Virus record (IMG/VR): IMGVR_UViG_3300027733_000116
Coordinates: 1-37,168 of that record
DNA: 37,168 bases
Source: a virus
Strand: one strand, 5' to 3'
Shown here: piece by piece, positions 12,987 to 21,472 of the stretch
Position numbering within the stretch: the stretch's first letter is position 1
Layout of the letters: every line of letters begins with the position of its first letter
Position numbers and translations under genes: made by a program
Notes under the pieces: model-generated
Told to the model about the DNA's origin: nothing
Seen by the model: only the letters and a program-made list of their open reading frames with translations
The model's database searches: none

Positions 12987-13244
12987 ATGACACCTAGAGG
13001 CCGTAACTTTGCAGAGATAGATGCCATCGCAGAGATGTATGATTACACTCTTGGCGACATTTTAGGCAAAGGCAAAAACAGAACTTTGGTTAAAGTAAGG
13101 CGCAAATGCGTTGTTATGTTGAGAAACAAAGGCTATTCTACGACAGAGATAGGTAGGATTATGCAGCGCGACCACAGCACCATATGCCATGCGTTGAATA
13201 TGTATGTAGTGAAAGGCGAAGGCGATGACACCAGCGAAGCTTAA
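12987..13244 (+). CDS. Standalone DnaA domain IV-like DNA-binding protein
   Basis: An 85-residue protein whose residues 30-70 (KNRTLVKVRRKCVVMLRNKGYSTTEIGRIMQRDHSTICHAL) match the DNA-binding domain IV of bacterial DnaA, including the signature DHST at 62-65. The AAA+ domain of DnaA is absent. It could bind DnaA boxes in host or phage DNA, either competing with host DnaA or regulating phage genes. The ATG at 12987 has GGAG at 6 bases. It overlaps the following HTH gene by 20 bases. Confidence 0.82.
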   Translation: MTPRGRNFAEIDAIAEMYDYTLGDILGKGKNRTLVKVRRKCVVMLRNKGYSTTEIGRIMQRDHSTICHALNMYVVKGEGDDTSEA

Positions 13245-13449
13245 ACTAGCTAGAGTAGCTATGGGCTACAGTGTAACAGAGATGGCTGACGCTTTACGCC
13301 TATCACCAGACAACGGCGCAACAAGCATACGCAAGATGGAATCTGGCAAGGTCAGGATCAGTGGGCCTATAATGGTTGCAGTCGATGCAATGCTAAAGGG
13401 CTATGATCCGTTTGGGGATGATTATGAGGACGAAGGTGGACAATATTAA
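13225..13449 (+). CDS. XRE-type helix-turn-helix protein
   Basis: A 74-residue protein with KLARVAMGYSVTEMADALRLSPDNGATSIRKMESGKVRISGPIMVAVDAML, a XRE/Cro-like HTH in the first 55 residues and an acidic tail (GDDYEDEGGQ). It sits in the middle of a block of overlapping genes, between the DnaA-domain protein and DUF3310. It may regulate the middle or late genes; target unknown. Confidence 0.7.
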   Translation: MTPAKLKLARVAMGYSVTEMADALRLSPDNGATSIRKMESGKVRISGPIMVAVDAMLKGYDPFGDDYEDEGGQY

Positions 13450-13684
13450 TTCACAGCAAGTGGGCGGAGACCACTACGCATCTAAATCCGTTCAGCCTTG
13501 GCAAGCAATGGAGTCTTGGATGTCGCCAGAAGCTTTCTCAGGTTATTTGCAGGGTAATTGCATAAAGTATTTATCACGCTATCGTGAAAAGAACGGTATT
13601 GAGGATTTATATAAAGCGCAGCATTACCTTGCAAAGCTATGTGAACACGAAAGCGAGAGACATGATAGAGGCACCCAAGATTGA
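13424..13684 (+). CDS. DUF3310 family protein
   Basis: An 86-residue protein with the whole DUF3310 signature: GGDHYASKSVQPWQAMESW (residues 14-32), FSGYLQGNCIKYLSRYREKNGIEDLYKAQHYLAKL (38-71). The family is widespread in tailed phages and often labelled a nucleotide kinase, but evidence for an activity is thin. The ATG at 13424 overlaps the preceding gene by 26 bases; GTG at 13436 is an alternative. The end overlaps the methyltransferase by 23 bases. Confidence 0.82.
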   Translation: MRTKVDNINSQQVGGDHYASKSVQPWQAMESWMSPEAFSGYLQGNCIKYLSRYREKNGIEDLYKAQHYLAKLCEHESERHDRGTQD

Positions 13685-14903
13685 GCAGCGCAGCGTTGCA
13701 AAGCTTATTCCATACGCAGCCAACAGCAGAACGCACAGCGATGCCCAGGTAGCGCAGATAGCCGCCAGCATTAAAGAGTTCGGCTGGACTAACCCAATCC
13801 TGATAGATGGTGACAATACAATCATTGCTGGCCACGGAAGGCTCTTGGCAGCACGAAAGCTTGGCATGGAAGAAGTGCCAGCGATTATCCTTGACCATCT
13901 TACAAAGGCACAGCAACGCGCCCTAGTGATAGCGGACAACCAACTCGCCCTGAACGCAGGGTGGGACATGAATATGCTGAAGGCAGAGATTGAAGACCTT
14001 AATCTAGAGAACTTCAACCTAGAGCTATTGGGCTTTGATGACGATTTTCTAGATGGATTGCTGGAGACAGCACCATCGGGAGGAAACACCGACGAGGACG
14101 CTGTCCCTGAAGTCCCTGAAACACCAAAAACAGTGCTGGGTGACGTTTGGGTGCTAGGAAACCATCGACTGATGTGTGGGGATAGCACCAGCATCGATGC
14201 AGTTGATAAGCTGATGAATGGCGCAAAGGCTGACATGGTGTTCACCGACCCGCCTTATGGAATGAGTTATGGTGGTGGCCGCTCTGGTAAGGTGGGTTCA
14301 ACTGACGGAACTGTAAAAAAGTTTGGCGTCATACTTGGAGACACAAAAACTGGAGACGATTTAATTGCGATGATAAAGGATTCTGTGGGAGGTGCAAAGC
14401 TATCCTGTAAAGAAGGAGCCGCACTTTACGTCTGTTTTCCATGGCGCACATATTCTGAATTTGAAGCGGCATTAATAAGTATTGGCCTAGACCCAACCGC
14501 ATGTATTGTCTGGGACAAAAAATCAATTGGTTTAGGAAATGCAAACTACCGACCACAACACGAATTTATTTTCTACTTTAAGGGCGGGGCTTGGTATGGA
14601 GATAAAGCTCAGTCGGATGTTTGGTATATGAGCCGTGGCGCTACTGGAAAATATGTCCATCCAACGCAGAAGCCTGTTGAGCTTGTGGAACGTGCTTTAA
14701 CTAACAGCAGCAAGGCTGGAGATTTAGTCATAGACTGCTTTGGCGGTTCAGGTTCTACACTAATTGCCTGTGAAAAGAATAACCGCAACTCACGTTTAAT
14801 GGAGCTAGACCCAAAATACTGTGACGTAATCATCAAGCGTTGGCAGGATTTTTCTGGTAAGGTAGCTATTCACGCAGAGACAGGTGAGGCATTCGATGGC
14901 TGA
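13662..14903 (+). CDS. ParB-domain / DNA methyltransferase fusion
   Basis: A 413-residue protein. Residues 8-100 are a ParB/Spo0J-like nuclease domain (IKEFGWTNPILIDGDNTIIAGHGRLLAARKLG). Residues 155-400 are a beta-class N6-adenine or N4-cytosine methyltransferase: catalytic DPPY at 196-199, HPTQKP at 333-338 and the AdoMet motif CFGGSGST at 359-366, in that order. Target recognition would be encoded between DPPY and HPTQKP. No partner restriction enzyme is nearby, so it is probably an orphan that protects phage DNA or marks sites. The start lies 23 bases inside DUF3310; it overlaps the terminase small subunit by eight bases. Confidence 0.9.
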   Translation: MIEAPKIEQRSVAKLIPYAANSRTHSDAQVAQIAASIKEFGWTNPILIDGDNTIIAGHGRLLAARKLGMEEVPAIILDHLTKAQQRALVIADNQLALNAGWDMNMLKAEIEDLNLENFNLELLGFDDDFLDGLLETAPSGGNTDEDAVPEVPETPKTVLGDVWVLGNHRLMCGDSTSIDAVDKLMNGAKADMVFTDPPYGMSYGGGRSGKVGSTDGTVKKFGVILGDTKTGDDLIAMIKDSVGGAKLSCKEGAALYVCFPWRTYSEFEAALISIGLDPTACIVWDKKSIGLGNANYRPQHEFIFYFKGGAWYGDKAQSDVWYMSRGATGKYVHPTQKPVELVERALTNSSKAGDLVIDCFGGSGSTLIACEKNNRNSRLMELDPKYCDVIIKRWQDFSGKVAIHAETGEAFDG

Positions 14904-15306
14904 TGTTAAGTTAACCGCAAAGCAGGAACTGTTCGCTCAATGTATAGCGGATGGAATGGGACAGACGGATGCTTATCGCACAGCTTATGACGCTGAAGGC
15001 ATGAAGGATGTTACTCTATATCCGCTTGCATCGAAGCTAATGAACAACAACAAGGTTGCCACAAGGATTGCTGAATTGAAGTCGATGGTTGTTGAAAAGC
15101 AACTATGGACACGCGAAATGTCTGTCAAAGGGTTGATACAAGCGTATAGAATTGCCCAAGATGCTAAGACATCAACAGGCATGACAGCAGCCGTTAAAGA
15201 GCTAAACGTAATGCACGGCTTTAACGAGCCGACTAAGCTTAGTATCACTGGCAGCATGATTCAACGCATCCAGCGTGAAGTGATTGATGACAACTCTGAA
15301 GATTAA
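14896..15306 (+). CDS. terS: Terminase small subunit
   Basis: A 136-residue protein. The N-terminal part (LTAKQELFAQCIADGMGQTDAYRTAYDAEGMKDVTLYPLASKLMNNNKVATRIAEL) is the Terminase_2 DNA-recognition region. The rest is helical and ends in an acidic tail (IDDNSED). It should recognise the packaging site and regulate the large subunit encoded next, with which it overlaps by 20 bases. The ATG at 14896 has GGTGAGG just upstream; the in-frame GTG at 14884 is inside that site. Confidence 0.85.
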   Translation: MADVKLTAKQELFAQCIADGMGQTDAYRTAYDAEGMKDVTLYPLASKLMNNNKVATRIAELKSMVVEKQLWTREMSVKGLIQAYRIAQDAKTSTGMTAAVKELNVMHGFNEPTKLSITGSMIQRIQREVIDDNSED

Positions 15307-16510
15307 AACCCCGCGATGGTTCAAGCCATTCCTAAAGCCAAGCCGCTATAAAGGCGCACATGGTGGCCGTGGATCGGGAAAGAGCCATGCCTTTGCGGAA
15401 ATGGTTATCGAAGCGCACGTTATGGATCAGCGGCGCAGGACAGTGTGCGTCCGCGAGATACAGAAGTCCTTGTCGCAGTCGGTCAAGCGATTGCTGGAGC
15501 TAAAGATTGAGCAGCTAGGCGTTCAGGATTACTTTGAGGTGCAGGAAGCACAAATTAAGTCTAGGCATGGCGATGGCCTAATCATCTTCCAGGGGATGCA
15601 GAACCACACGGCTGATTCAATTAAGTCGCTGGAAGGTTATGACTGCGCTTGGGTGGAAGAATCACAGACGCTATCGCAACGCTCGTTAGACCTATTGCGT
15701 CCGACAATCCGTAAGCCAGACAGCGAACTGTGGTTTACATGGAACCCGCTTAACAGCACCGACCCGATTGATATGCTGCTGCGAGGCCCAAGCCCACCAC
15801 CTGATGCAGTCGTTGCACAGGTAAACTACAGAGATAACCCTTGGTTCCCTGATGTGCTTAAACACGAAATGGAATACGATAGGGATAGAGACCCTGACAA
15901 ATACAAGCACGTTTGGCTGGGCAGCTATTCGTCTAACAGTGAAGCAAGAGTATTCCGTAACTGGAAGGTTGAGGACTTTGAAACGCCAGAAGATGCAACG
16001 CTTCGCTTTGGTGCTGACTGGGGCTTCGCGTCTGACCCGACAGTCTTAATCCGTTGCCATGTGATCGGCAGAACAATCTATGTCGATCATGAAGCGTATA
16101 GAGTTGGCTGCGAGATTATGGACACACCAGACTTATTCTTCACTGTGCCTGACTCTGAGAAGTGGCCCATCGTTGCTGATAGCGCCAGACCTGAAACCAT
16201 CAGCCATATGAGAAAGCATGGCTTTCCAAAGATCATGCCAGCAATCAAAGGGCCGAAGTCTGTTGAAGAAGGCGTTGAATGGCTCAAGTCTTACGACATC
16301 ATTGTTCATCCACGTTGCCAACACACGATTGATGAGTTAACCTGCTACAGTTATAAAACTGACCCCTTGACAGGACAAATCTTGCCAATCCTTGCAGATC
16401 GTGATAACCACCTTATAGATGCGCTTAGATACGCCTGTGAAGCCATACGCCGAGCAGTCCCACAAAAGACGTTCGATGTGCAACCTTTGGCAACTGTGAG
16501 TAGGTGGTAA
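15287..16510 (+). CDS. terL: Terminase large subunit
   Basis: A 407-residue packaging motor and nuclease of the Terminase_3 type. Walker A is GGRGSGKS (26-33), Walker B with the catalytic acid is CAWVEE (120-125), and the coupling stretch TWNPLN is at 151-156. The RNase H-like nuclease keeps three acidic residues: D244 (GADWG), D298 (VADSA) and D378 (NHLIDALRYA). It pumps DNA into the procapsid via the portal encoded immediately downstream. Start ATG 15287; a preceding TTG at 15284 is unlikely. Confidence 0.95.
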   Translation: MTTLKIKTPRWFKPFLKPSRYKGAHGGRGSGKSHAFAEMVIEAHVMDQRRRTVCVREIQKSLSQSVKRLLELKIEQLGVQDYFEVQEAQIKSRHGDGLIIFQGMQNHTADSIKSLEGYDCAWVEESQTLSQRSLDLLRPTIRKPDSELWFTWNPLNSTDPIDMLLRGPSPPPDAVVAQVNYRDNPWFPDVLKHEMEYDRDRDPDKYKHVWLGSYSSNSEARVFRNWKVEDFETPEDATLRFGADWGFASDPTVLIRCHVIGRTIYVDHEAYRVGCEIMDTPDLFFTVPDSEKWPIVADSARPETISHMRKHGFPKIMPAIKGPKSVEEGVEWLKSYDIIVHPRCQHTIDELTCYSYKTDPLTGQILPILADRDNHLIDALRYACEAIRRAVPQKTFDVQPLATVSRW

Positions 16511-18835
16511 ATGGCTCGATTGAATAAAGAACAAAGGTTCTCAAACATTCATCAACAAGCGATGGTGGAGTTTGATCGCGTTCAATCTTCGGTGCGTGAT
16601 GAGCGTTTGCAGTGCTTACAGGATCGACGCTTTTATTCAATCGCTGGAGCGCAATGGGAAGGTCCACTTGGTCAACAATACGAAAACAAACCGCGCTTTG
16701 AGGTAAACAAGATTCACCTTAGCGTCATTCGTATCATCAATGAATATCGAAACAACCGCATTGCTGTAGACTTTGTAAGCAAAGATGGCGAAGCAAACGA
16801 CAAGCTAACCGAAACGTGCAATGGTCTCTATCGTGCAGACGAACGAGATAGCGGCGCAGAAGAAGCATACGACAACGCTTTTGAGGAAGCAGTCGGCGGT
16901 GGCTATGGCGCTTGGCGTTTACGCACTGCATACGAAGATGAAGAAAACGATGAGGACGAACGGCAGCGCATCCGCATAGAACCAATCTATGACGCTGATA
17001 GCTCTGTGTTCTTTGACCTTGATGCAAAGCGCCAGGACAAAGCAGACGCTAAGTATTGCTTCGTTCTGTATTCCATGACCCGTGAAGCTTACATGGCTGA
17101 ATGGAATGACGATCCAACGACCTGGCCTAAAGTCGTTCATCAGTATGAGTTTGATTGGGACACGCCAGACGTTGTGTTTGTCGCTGAATACTACCGTGTT
17201 GAAGAAACCCGCGAGCTTGTCCGTATTTTCCTAACGATTGAAGGTGAAGAAGAACGCTACGCACAAGCAGACTTTGACGCAGACGAAACGCTAGAGGAAA
17301 CACTGGCTGCTGTTGGCACTGTAGAAGTACGCCAGAAGCGTACTAAGCGTAAGCGCGTCCGCAAGTATATCATGAGCGGTGGCGGCATCCTTGACGATAT
17401 GGGTTACATCGCTGGCAAGAACATTCCTATCGTTCCTGTATACGGCAAGCGTTGGTTCGTTGATAACGTCGAGCGTTGCATGGGCCATGTTCGTTTAGCC
17501 AAAGACCCACAGCGCCTAAAGAATATGCAGCTATCCAAGCTGGGCGAGATCAGTGCGCTTTCGTCGATTGAAAAGCCTATCCTTATGCCAGAGCAAGTCT
17601 CAGGCCATCAGGTAATGTGGGCAGAGGATAACATCCGCAATTATCCCTATCTGTTAATCAATCCAATTACAGGGCCAAATGGCGAGACTACTCCTGCTGG
17701 CCCACTTGCTTACACTAAGTCTCCACAGATTCCACCAGCGATGGCAGCATTGCTTGCTTTAACTGAGCAGGACATGGCGGAGATATTGGGAAGCACGCAG
17801 CAAGCCGATAAGATGGTAAGCGGCATCAGCGGCAAGGCTGTTGAGCTAATCCAGACTCGCTTGGATATGCAGACGTTCATCTACATGAGCAACATGGCTA
17901 AGGCTGTGCGGCGCTGTGGTGAGATATGGTTGTCAATGTCGAAAGACATATACGTCGAAGAAAAGCGCAAGATGAAAACTGTCGGCGCTATGGAAGAAGT
18001 TGGTTCGATTGAACTGATGAAGCCACAGATCGACGAAGAAACAGGCGAATTGATTTACGAGAACAACTTGGGCGATGCCTTGTTTGACGTTGCCGTTGAC
18101 GTTGGCCCATCGTCGAGCAGCCGCCGTGACGCAACAGTCCGTGCGCTTACAGGCATGATGCAAGTTACTACCGACCCAACGACCCAACAGGTTCTGCAAT
18201 CGATGGCGATTATGAACATGGAAGGCGAAGGCATTGCTGACATCAAGGAATACTTCCGCAAGCAGCTAGTCCAGATGGGCGTCATGCAGCCAAACGAAGA
18301 AGAACAGCAGCAGATGGAAGCAGCGCAGCAGAACCAGCAGCCTGATCCACAAGCTATGTATCTCATGGCTGAAGCACAGAAGTCTGAAGCCTTGGCTCGC
18401 AAGGCAGACGCTGACACTGAGCTTACAATGGCTAATGCTGAAAAGACAAAGGCTGATACGCTTTCGATCCTATCAGAGATTGACAACCCTGGCACACCAC
18501 AGGATGAATCGCTTGTGGCAATGGAGCGTAGGAAGAAAGAGGTAGAGCTTGGCATCTTGCAAGTTCAGTTGGAAGAAAAGCTACGCGCCCTTCAGACACC
18601 AGTGCAACCAGTGCAGCCAGAGCCACCTAAAGAAGAACCACAGAACCTTGAAGTCGAAGCAGCTATGGCAATTGCTGATGCTGTTGAAGGCTTGACCGAA
18701 AATGTTAAAGAGGTTAAATCCGTTGTAGAAAATATGACGCTTTCACAACAGGAAAATGCAGGGCGAGCAATTGAAGCGGTGCGTAAACCCAAGCGGGTGA
18801 TCCGTGAAAAAGGTCGCATAGTCGGGATTGAATAA
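16511..18835 (+). CDS. Portal protein, P22 type
   Basis: A 774-residue portal that starts directly after the terL stop. Segments typical of P22 gp1-like portals include the N-terminal AGAQWEG, NEYRNNRIAVDFV, the middle GKNIPIVPVYGKRWFVDN, LGEISALSSIEKPILMPE and TEQDMAEILGS. The last 170 residues are Gln/Glu/Ala-rich with long helices (AEAQKSEALARKADADTELTM), which fits the extended C-terminal barrel of P22-type portals. It is somewhat longer than P22 gp1 (725). It forms the dodecameric vertex for packaging, ejection and tail attachment. Confidence 0.92.
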   Translation: MARLNKEQRFSNIHQQAMVEFDRVQSSVRDERLQCLQDRRFYSIAGAQWEGPLGQQYENKPRFEVNKIHLSVIRIINEYRNNRIAVDFVSKDGEANDKLTETCNGLYRADERDSGAEEAYDNAFEEAVGGGYGAWRLRTAYEDEENDEDERQRIRIEPIYDADSSVFFDLDAKRQDKADAKYCFVLYSMTREAYMAEWNDDPTTWPKVVHQYEFDWDTPDVVFVAEYYRVEETRELVRIFLTIEGEEERYAQADFDADETLEETLAAVGTVEVRQKRTKRKRVRKYIMSGGGILDDMGYIAGKNIPIVPVYGKRWFVDNVERCMGHVRLAKDPQRLKNMQLSKLGEISALSSIEKPILMPEQVSGHQVMWAEDNIRNYPYLLINPITGPNGETTPAGPLAYTKSPQIPPAMAALLALTEQDMAEILGSTQQADKMVSGISGKAVELIQTRLDMQTFIYMSNMAKAVRRCGEIWLSMSKDIYVEEKRKMKTVGAMEEVGSIELMKPQIDEETGELIYENNLGDALFDVAVDVGPSSSSRRDATVRALTGMMQVTTDPTTQQVLQSMAIMNMEGEGIADIKEYFRKQLVQMGVMQPNEEEQQQMEAAQQNQQPDPQAMYLMAEAQKSEALARKADADTELTMANAEKTKADTLSILSEIDNPGTPQDESLVAMERRKKEVELGILQVQLEEKLRALQTPVQPVQPEPPKEEPQNLEVEAAMAIADAVEGLTENVKEVKSVVENMTLSQQENAGRAIEAVRKPKRVIREKGRIVGIE

Positions 18836-18859
18836 ATTATATTTGCATAAGGAAATATC

Positions 18860-19291
18860 ATGGCAAAGTCAGTCATCACTTGTAACAACTTACTCAAGCT
18901 AATCTTTAACGCTACGGCTTGGGCAAACATGGCGGACAATGCTGCGTCATCGCCTTATACCAGCTTGTACATTAGCTTGCACACGGCAGACCCTGGCACT
19001 GGCAACAGCCAGTTAACCAACGAAACCGCATACACCAACTACACCCGCATTGGCGTTCTGCGTACATCTGCTGGCTGGACTGTATCTACTAACACGGCTG
19101 TCAATACGGCGCTGGTTCAGTTCCCACAGTGCGGCGCTTCTGGTTCTACGCTAACCTATGTTGCCATCGGCACTAACTTAACGGGTGCTGGTAACGTGCT
19201 TTACTCAGGCCCACTCAACAGTTCGCTGTCCGTTGCCTCTGGTATTCAGCCACAGTTTAACGCATCTGCCCTTACAGTCACGGAGACTTGA
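18860..19291 (+). CDS. Virion structural protein (portal-proximal module)
   Basis: A 143-residue beta-rich protein. The pattern TSLYISLHTADPGTGNSQLTNETAYTNYTRIGVLRTS, then VQFPQCG and TLTYVAIGTNLTGAGNVLYSGPL recurs in small phage structural proteins near capsid or fibre genes. Its place between portal and scaffold is unusual for a P22-type phage. Capsid decoration or fibre attachment are both possible. RBS AAGGAAAT lies before the ATG. Confidence 0.6.
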   Translation: MAKSVITCNNLLKLIFNATAWANMADNAASSPYTSLYISLHTADPGTGNSQLTNETAYTNYTRIGVLRTSAGWTVSTNTAVNTALVQFPQCGASGSTLTYVAIGTNLTGAGNVLYSGPLNSSLSVASGIQPQFNASALTVTET

Positions 19292-19293
19292 TC

Positions 19294-19464
19294 ATGAGCC
19301 AACCCAACTTGGCAAAAGGCGAAGAAGCATTGTATTCATGCGCGGAGTGCGGCGAACCTGTATTCTTAGTTGATGGTGTTGTTTATAAGCCATGCGGTCA
19401 CACAGAGGCTGCGGTTCTGGCAAACCTACAGGCAATTTTGCGCGGGACATCAGAGGTCAATTAA
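19294..19464 (+). CDS. 56-residue zinc-ribbon protein
   Basis: The short frame encodes a protein with C16-x2-C19 (YSCAECGEP) and C34-x-H36 (YKPCGHTE), a compact zinc site. It starts 2 bases after the preceding stop and ends directly before the GTG of the next gene, which supports it. Possibly an assembly adaptor of the virion module; function unknown. Confidence 0.6.
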   Translation: MSQPNLAKGEEALYSCAECGEPVFLVDGVVYKPCGHTEAAVLANLQAILRGTSEVN

Positions 19465-20346
19465 GTGGCTATCCGCTCTTACAAAGACTTGGTGGATGCT
19501 GAAGAAAACGGGCAGACGTTCTTCGGCAGCTTTCGTAAGAACTTGAACGCTGTAACTGGCGTTAACTCTTGGTTTGATGTAACACTTAGCCCTGGCAATC
19601 CATTGCCATTTTATTACGCATCTACACCCCTTATCGGCGCTCCAATGGGACAGGCCGTAAACGGTGGTATGCCGCACAACCCGCCAGTGGAAAATCTTGG
19701 GTATAAAACATACTTAAAGACGCTTAATATTACGCAAGGCGGTGTAACATCCATATCTACAGGCCCAATGATCTTGATGGATTATCTGTTTTATTATCCA
19801 TTTATTGATACGGGTACGACAGATGAACAGTTTTTAGATAACACTGCAAGTTTGACCCGATACACAAGCGGGCAAGGCGTTAGCGTCATGGCTGTTCAGA
19901 TGGCTGGTCTACTAGGATCAGGGAACCCAACTTTTCAGTTTACATATACTAATCAGAATGGTGAGTTAAAAACTTCACCAAGACAGACTTGTGGAACAGC
20001 AACATTGGTTGGTAATTTAGCAACTGCAAATGGTGGTGGATTTTCAGGCTCTGCTTCTAACTATCCGTTCTTGATTCTATGTCCGGAGGATACGGGAATC
20101 AGAAGCGTTCAAAGCGTGACGTTTGATTCGCCTGACATTGGGTTGCTGGCTTTTGTTTTGGTTAAACCAATAGAACAAATTGCACTGCGTGAGGTAAGTT
20201 CAACGGCTGAACGCACTCCAGTTATAGATTTTTTTGACCTTCCAGTAATTGCCGATAATGCCTATCTTTCGATATTGATGAATTCAGGTCTCTCAAATAT
20301 ATCCAATGGACCATATATCGGCACAATTCAAACAGTTTGGGGATAA
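19465..20346 (+). CDS. Structural protein, paralogue A
   Basis: A 293-residue Gly/Thr/Ser-rich protein without recognised family. It aligns with the next gene product over much of its length: KN..VT followed by WFDVTLSPGNPL, then SLTRYTSGQGVSVMAVQMAGLLGSGNPTFQFTYTNQNGEL, EDTGIRSVQSVTF, LVKPI and a final TVWG; the second paralogue has WYDLSTGAGNPF, TLPRYATGAGLQAFIV, GAGTPTIQLNYTNAAG, GDTGIRSIQSI, LAKPI and VAWG. Start is GTG, abutting the previous stop. Likely an oligomeric virion component. Confidence 0.65.
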   Translation: MAIRSYKDLVDAEENGQTFFGSFRKNLNAVTGVNSWFDVTLSPGNPLPFYYASTPLIGAPMGQAVNGGMPHNPPVENLGYKTYLKTLNITQGGVTSISTGPMILMDYLFYYPFIDTGTTDEQFLDNTASLTRYTSGQGVSVMAVQMAGLLGSGNPTFQFTYTNQNGELKTSPRQTCGTATLVGNLATANGGGFSGSASNYPFLILCPEDTGIRSVQSVTFDSPDIGLLAFVLVKPIEQIALREVSSTAERTPVIDFFDLPVIADNAYLSILMNSGLSNISNGPYIGTIQTVWG

Positions 20347-20349
20347 GTT

Positions 20350-21471
20350 ATGGCTTTGCAATCAATGGATCAAATCATCAGCGCAATTACTGCAAGTCAG
20401 TTTAACCGCACTGATTGGAACAAAAACGCACTTCCAGTAACCGCACAGACGGCTGGTACATGGTATGACCTAAGCACAGGCGCTGGCAACCCGTTCCAGA
20501 ACTCAACGCACGGCTCTACGGCTAACCTAGCATTTCAGGCTTTGTCTGATACGACCACCACGACTGCCACAACAGCGGCAACAAGCGGATCGATCTCAGG
20601 TACGGTGTTCACCGATACAACGCACGGCACAAACCGCTTTACCGTTGGGATGATTTTAACAGGAACGGGCGTAACTGCGGGTACTTATATTACCTCGCTT
20701 GGTACAGGTACGGGCGCGAACAACGGCGGTACTTACAACGTCAACATTTCGCAGACTGTGACATCGCAAACAATTACAGGAACGGCAAGGCCAAGCGGTT
20801 TGTATACGGGTGGGGACGTATCGCCATCAATCAAGAACGTATTAAACGTATCAGCGTATAGTGGTGCTACGACCAGTGCGCCTACCACCCTGATGCTAGT
20901 CGATCAGGTGGCAATGTTCACGGTGTCATCAGTTACTACCACAGGCGCACAGTCGTTTACGGGAACGCAGACGTTGCCACGTTATGCAACAGGCGCTGGA
21001 CTGCAAGCGTTCATCGTTCCATCTGTTGTCATGGGCGCGGGTACGCCTACCATTCAGCTAAACTATACAAATGCTGCGGGCACGGCTAGTCGGCTAACAC
21101 CTGCCAGCCCATCATTGCCGATTGCAACTACTACATCACCAGTAGGATCAATTATTTACTCAGGTACTGGTGCTGGTAAGTATGGGCCATTTGTGCCTTT
21201 GCAAGCTGGTGACACTGGGATTCGCTCCATTCAATCAATCAACCTGTCAGCCACAATGACCTCTGGTTCTTTGGTTGTAATCTTGGCTAAACCAATTTTC
21301 ACTCTGCCAATTACCACAGTCGGTGTAGCTTCTGAGCGTGACTTGGTTAACCAACTTCCTTCAATGCCCCGTATTTTTGACGGTGCTAATTTGCAGTGGC
21401 TCCAGTTTGCTGGCTCGGCTACCCCTACCAACACTGCCTATTACGGCTCTCTAGACGTTGCATGGGGCTAA
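20350..21471 (+). CDS. Structural protein, paralogue B with inserted domain
   Basis: A 373-residue protein related to its upstream neighbour, three bases away. Relative to the neighbour it contains an insertion at about residues 87-150 with the recurring phage motif FTVGMILTGTGVTAG, ITSLGTGTGANNGGTYNVN and QTVTSQTI, often found as an extra beta domain in virion proteins. The rest keeps the shared strands and the Trp-Gly end. It may build a surface array or fibre with paralogue A. No enzyme motifs. Confidence 0.65.
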   Translation: MALQSMDQIISAITASQFNRTDWNKNALPVTAQTAGTWYDLSTGAGNPFQNSTHGSTANLAFQALSDTTTTTATTAATSGSISGTVFTDTTHGTNRFTVGMILTGTGVTAGTYITSLGTGTGANNGGTYNVNISQTVTSQTITGTARPSGLYTGGDVSPSIKNVLNVSAYSGATTSAPTTLMLVDQVAMFTVSSVTTTGAQSFTGTQTLPRYATGAGLQAFIVPSVVMGAGTPTIQLNYTNAAGTASRLTPASPSLPIATTTSPVGSIIYSGTGAGKYGPFVPLQAGDTGIRSIQSINLSATMTSGSLVVILAKPIFTLPITTVGVASERDLVNQLPSMPRIFDGANLQWLQFAGSATPTNTAYYGSLDVAWG

Positions 21472-21472
21472 T

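Noticed and set aside
13637-14245. A 202-codon minus-strand open frame
   Set aside because: It is antisense to the methyltransferase, has no ribosome site or domain pattern, and its Ser/Ala-rich text is typical of a shadow frame.
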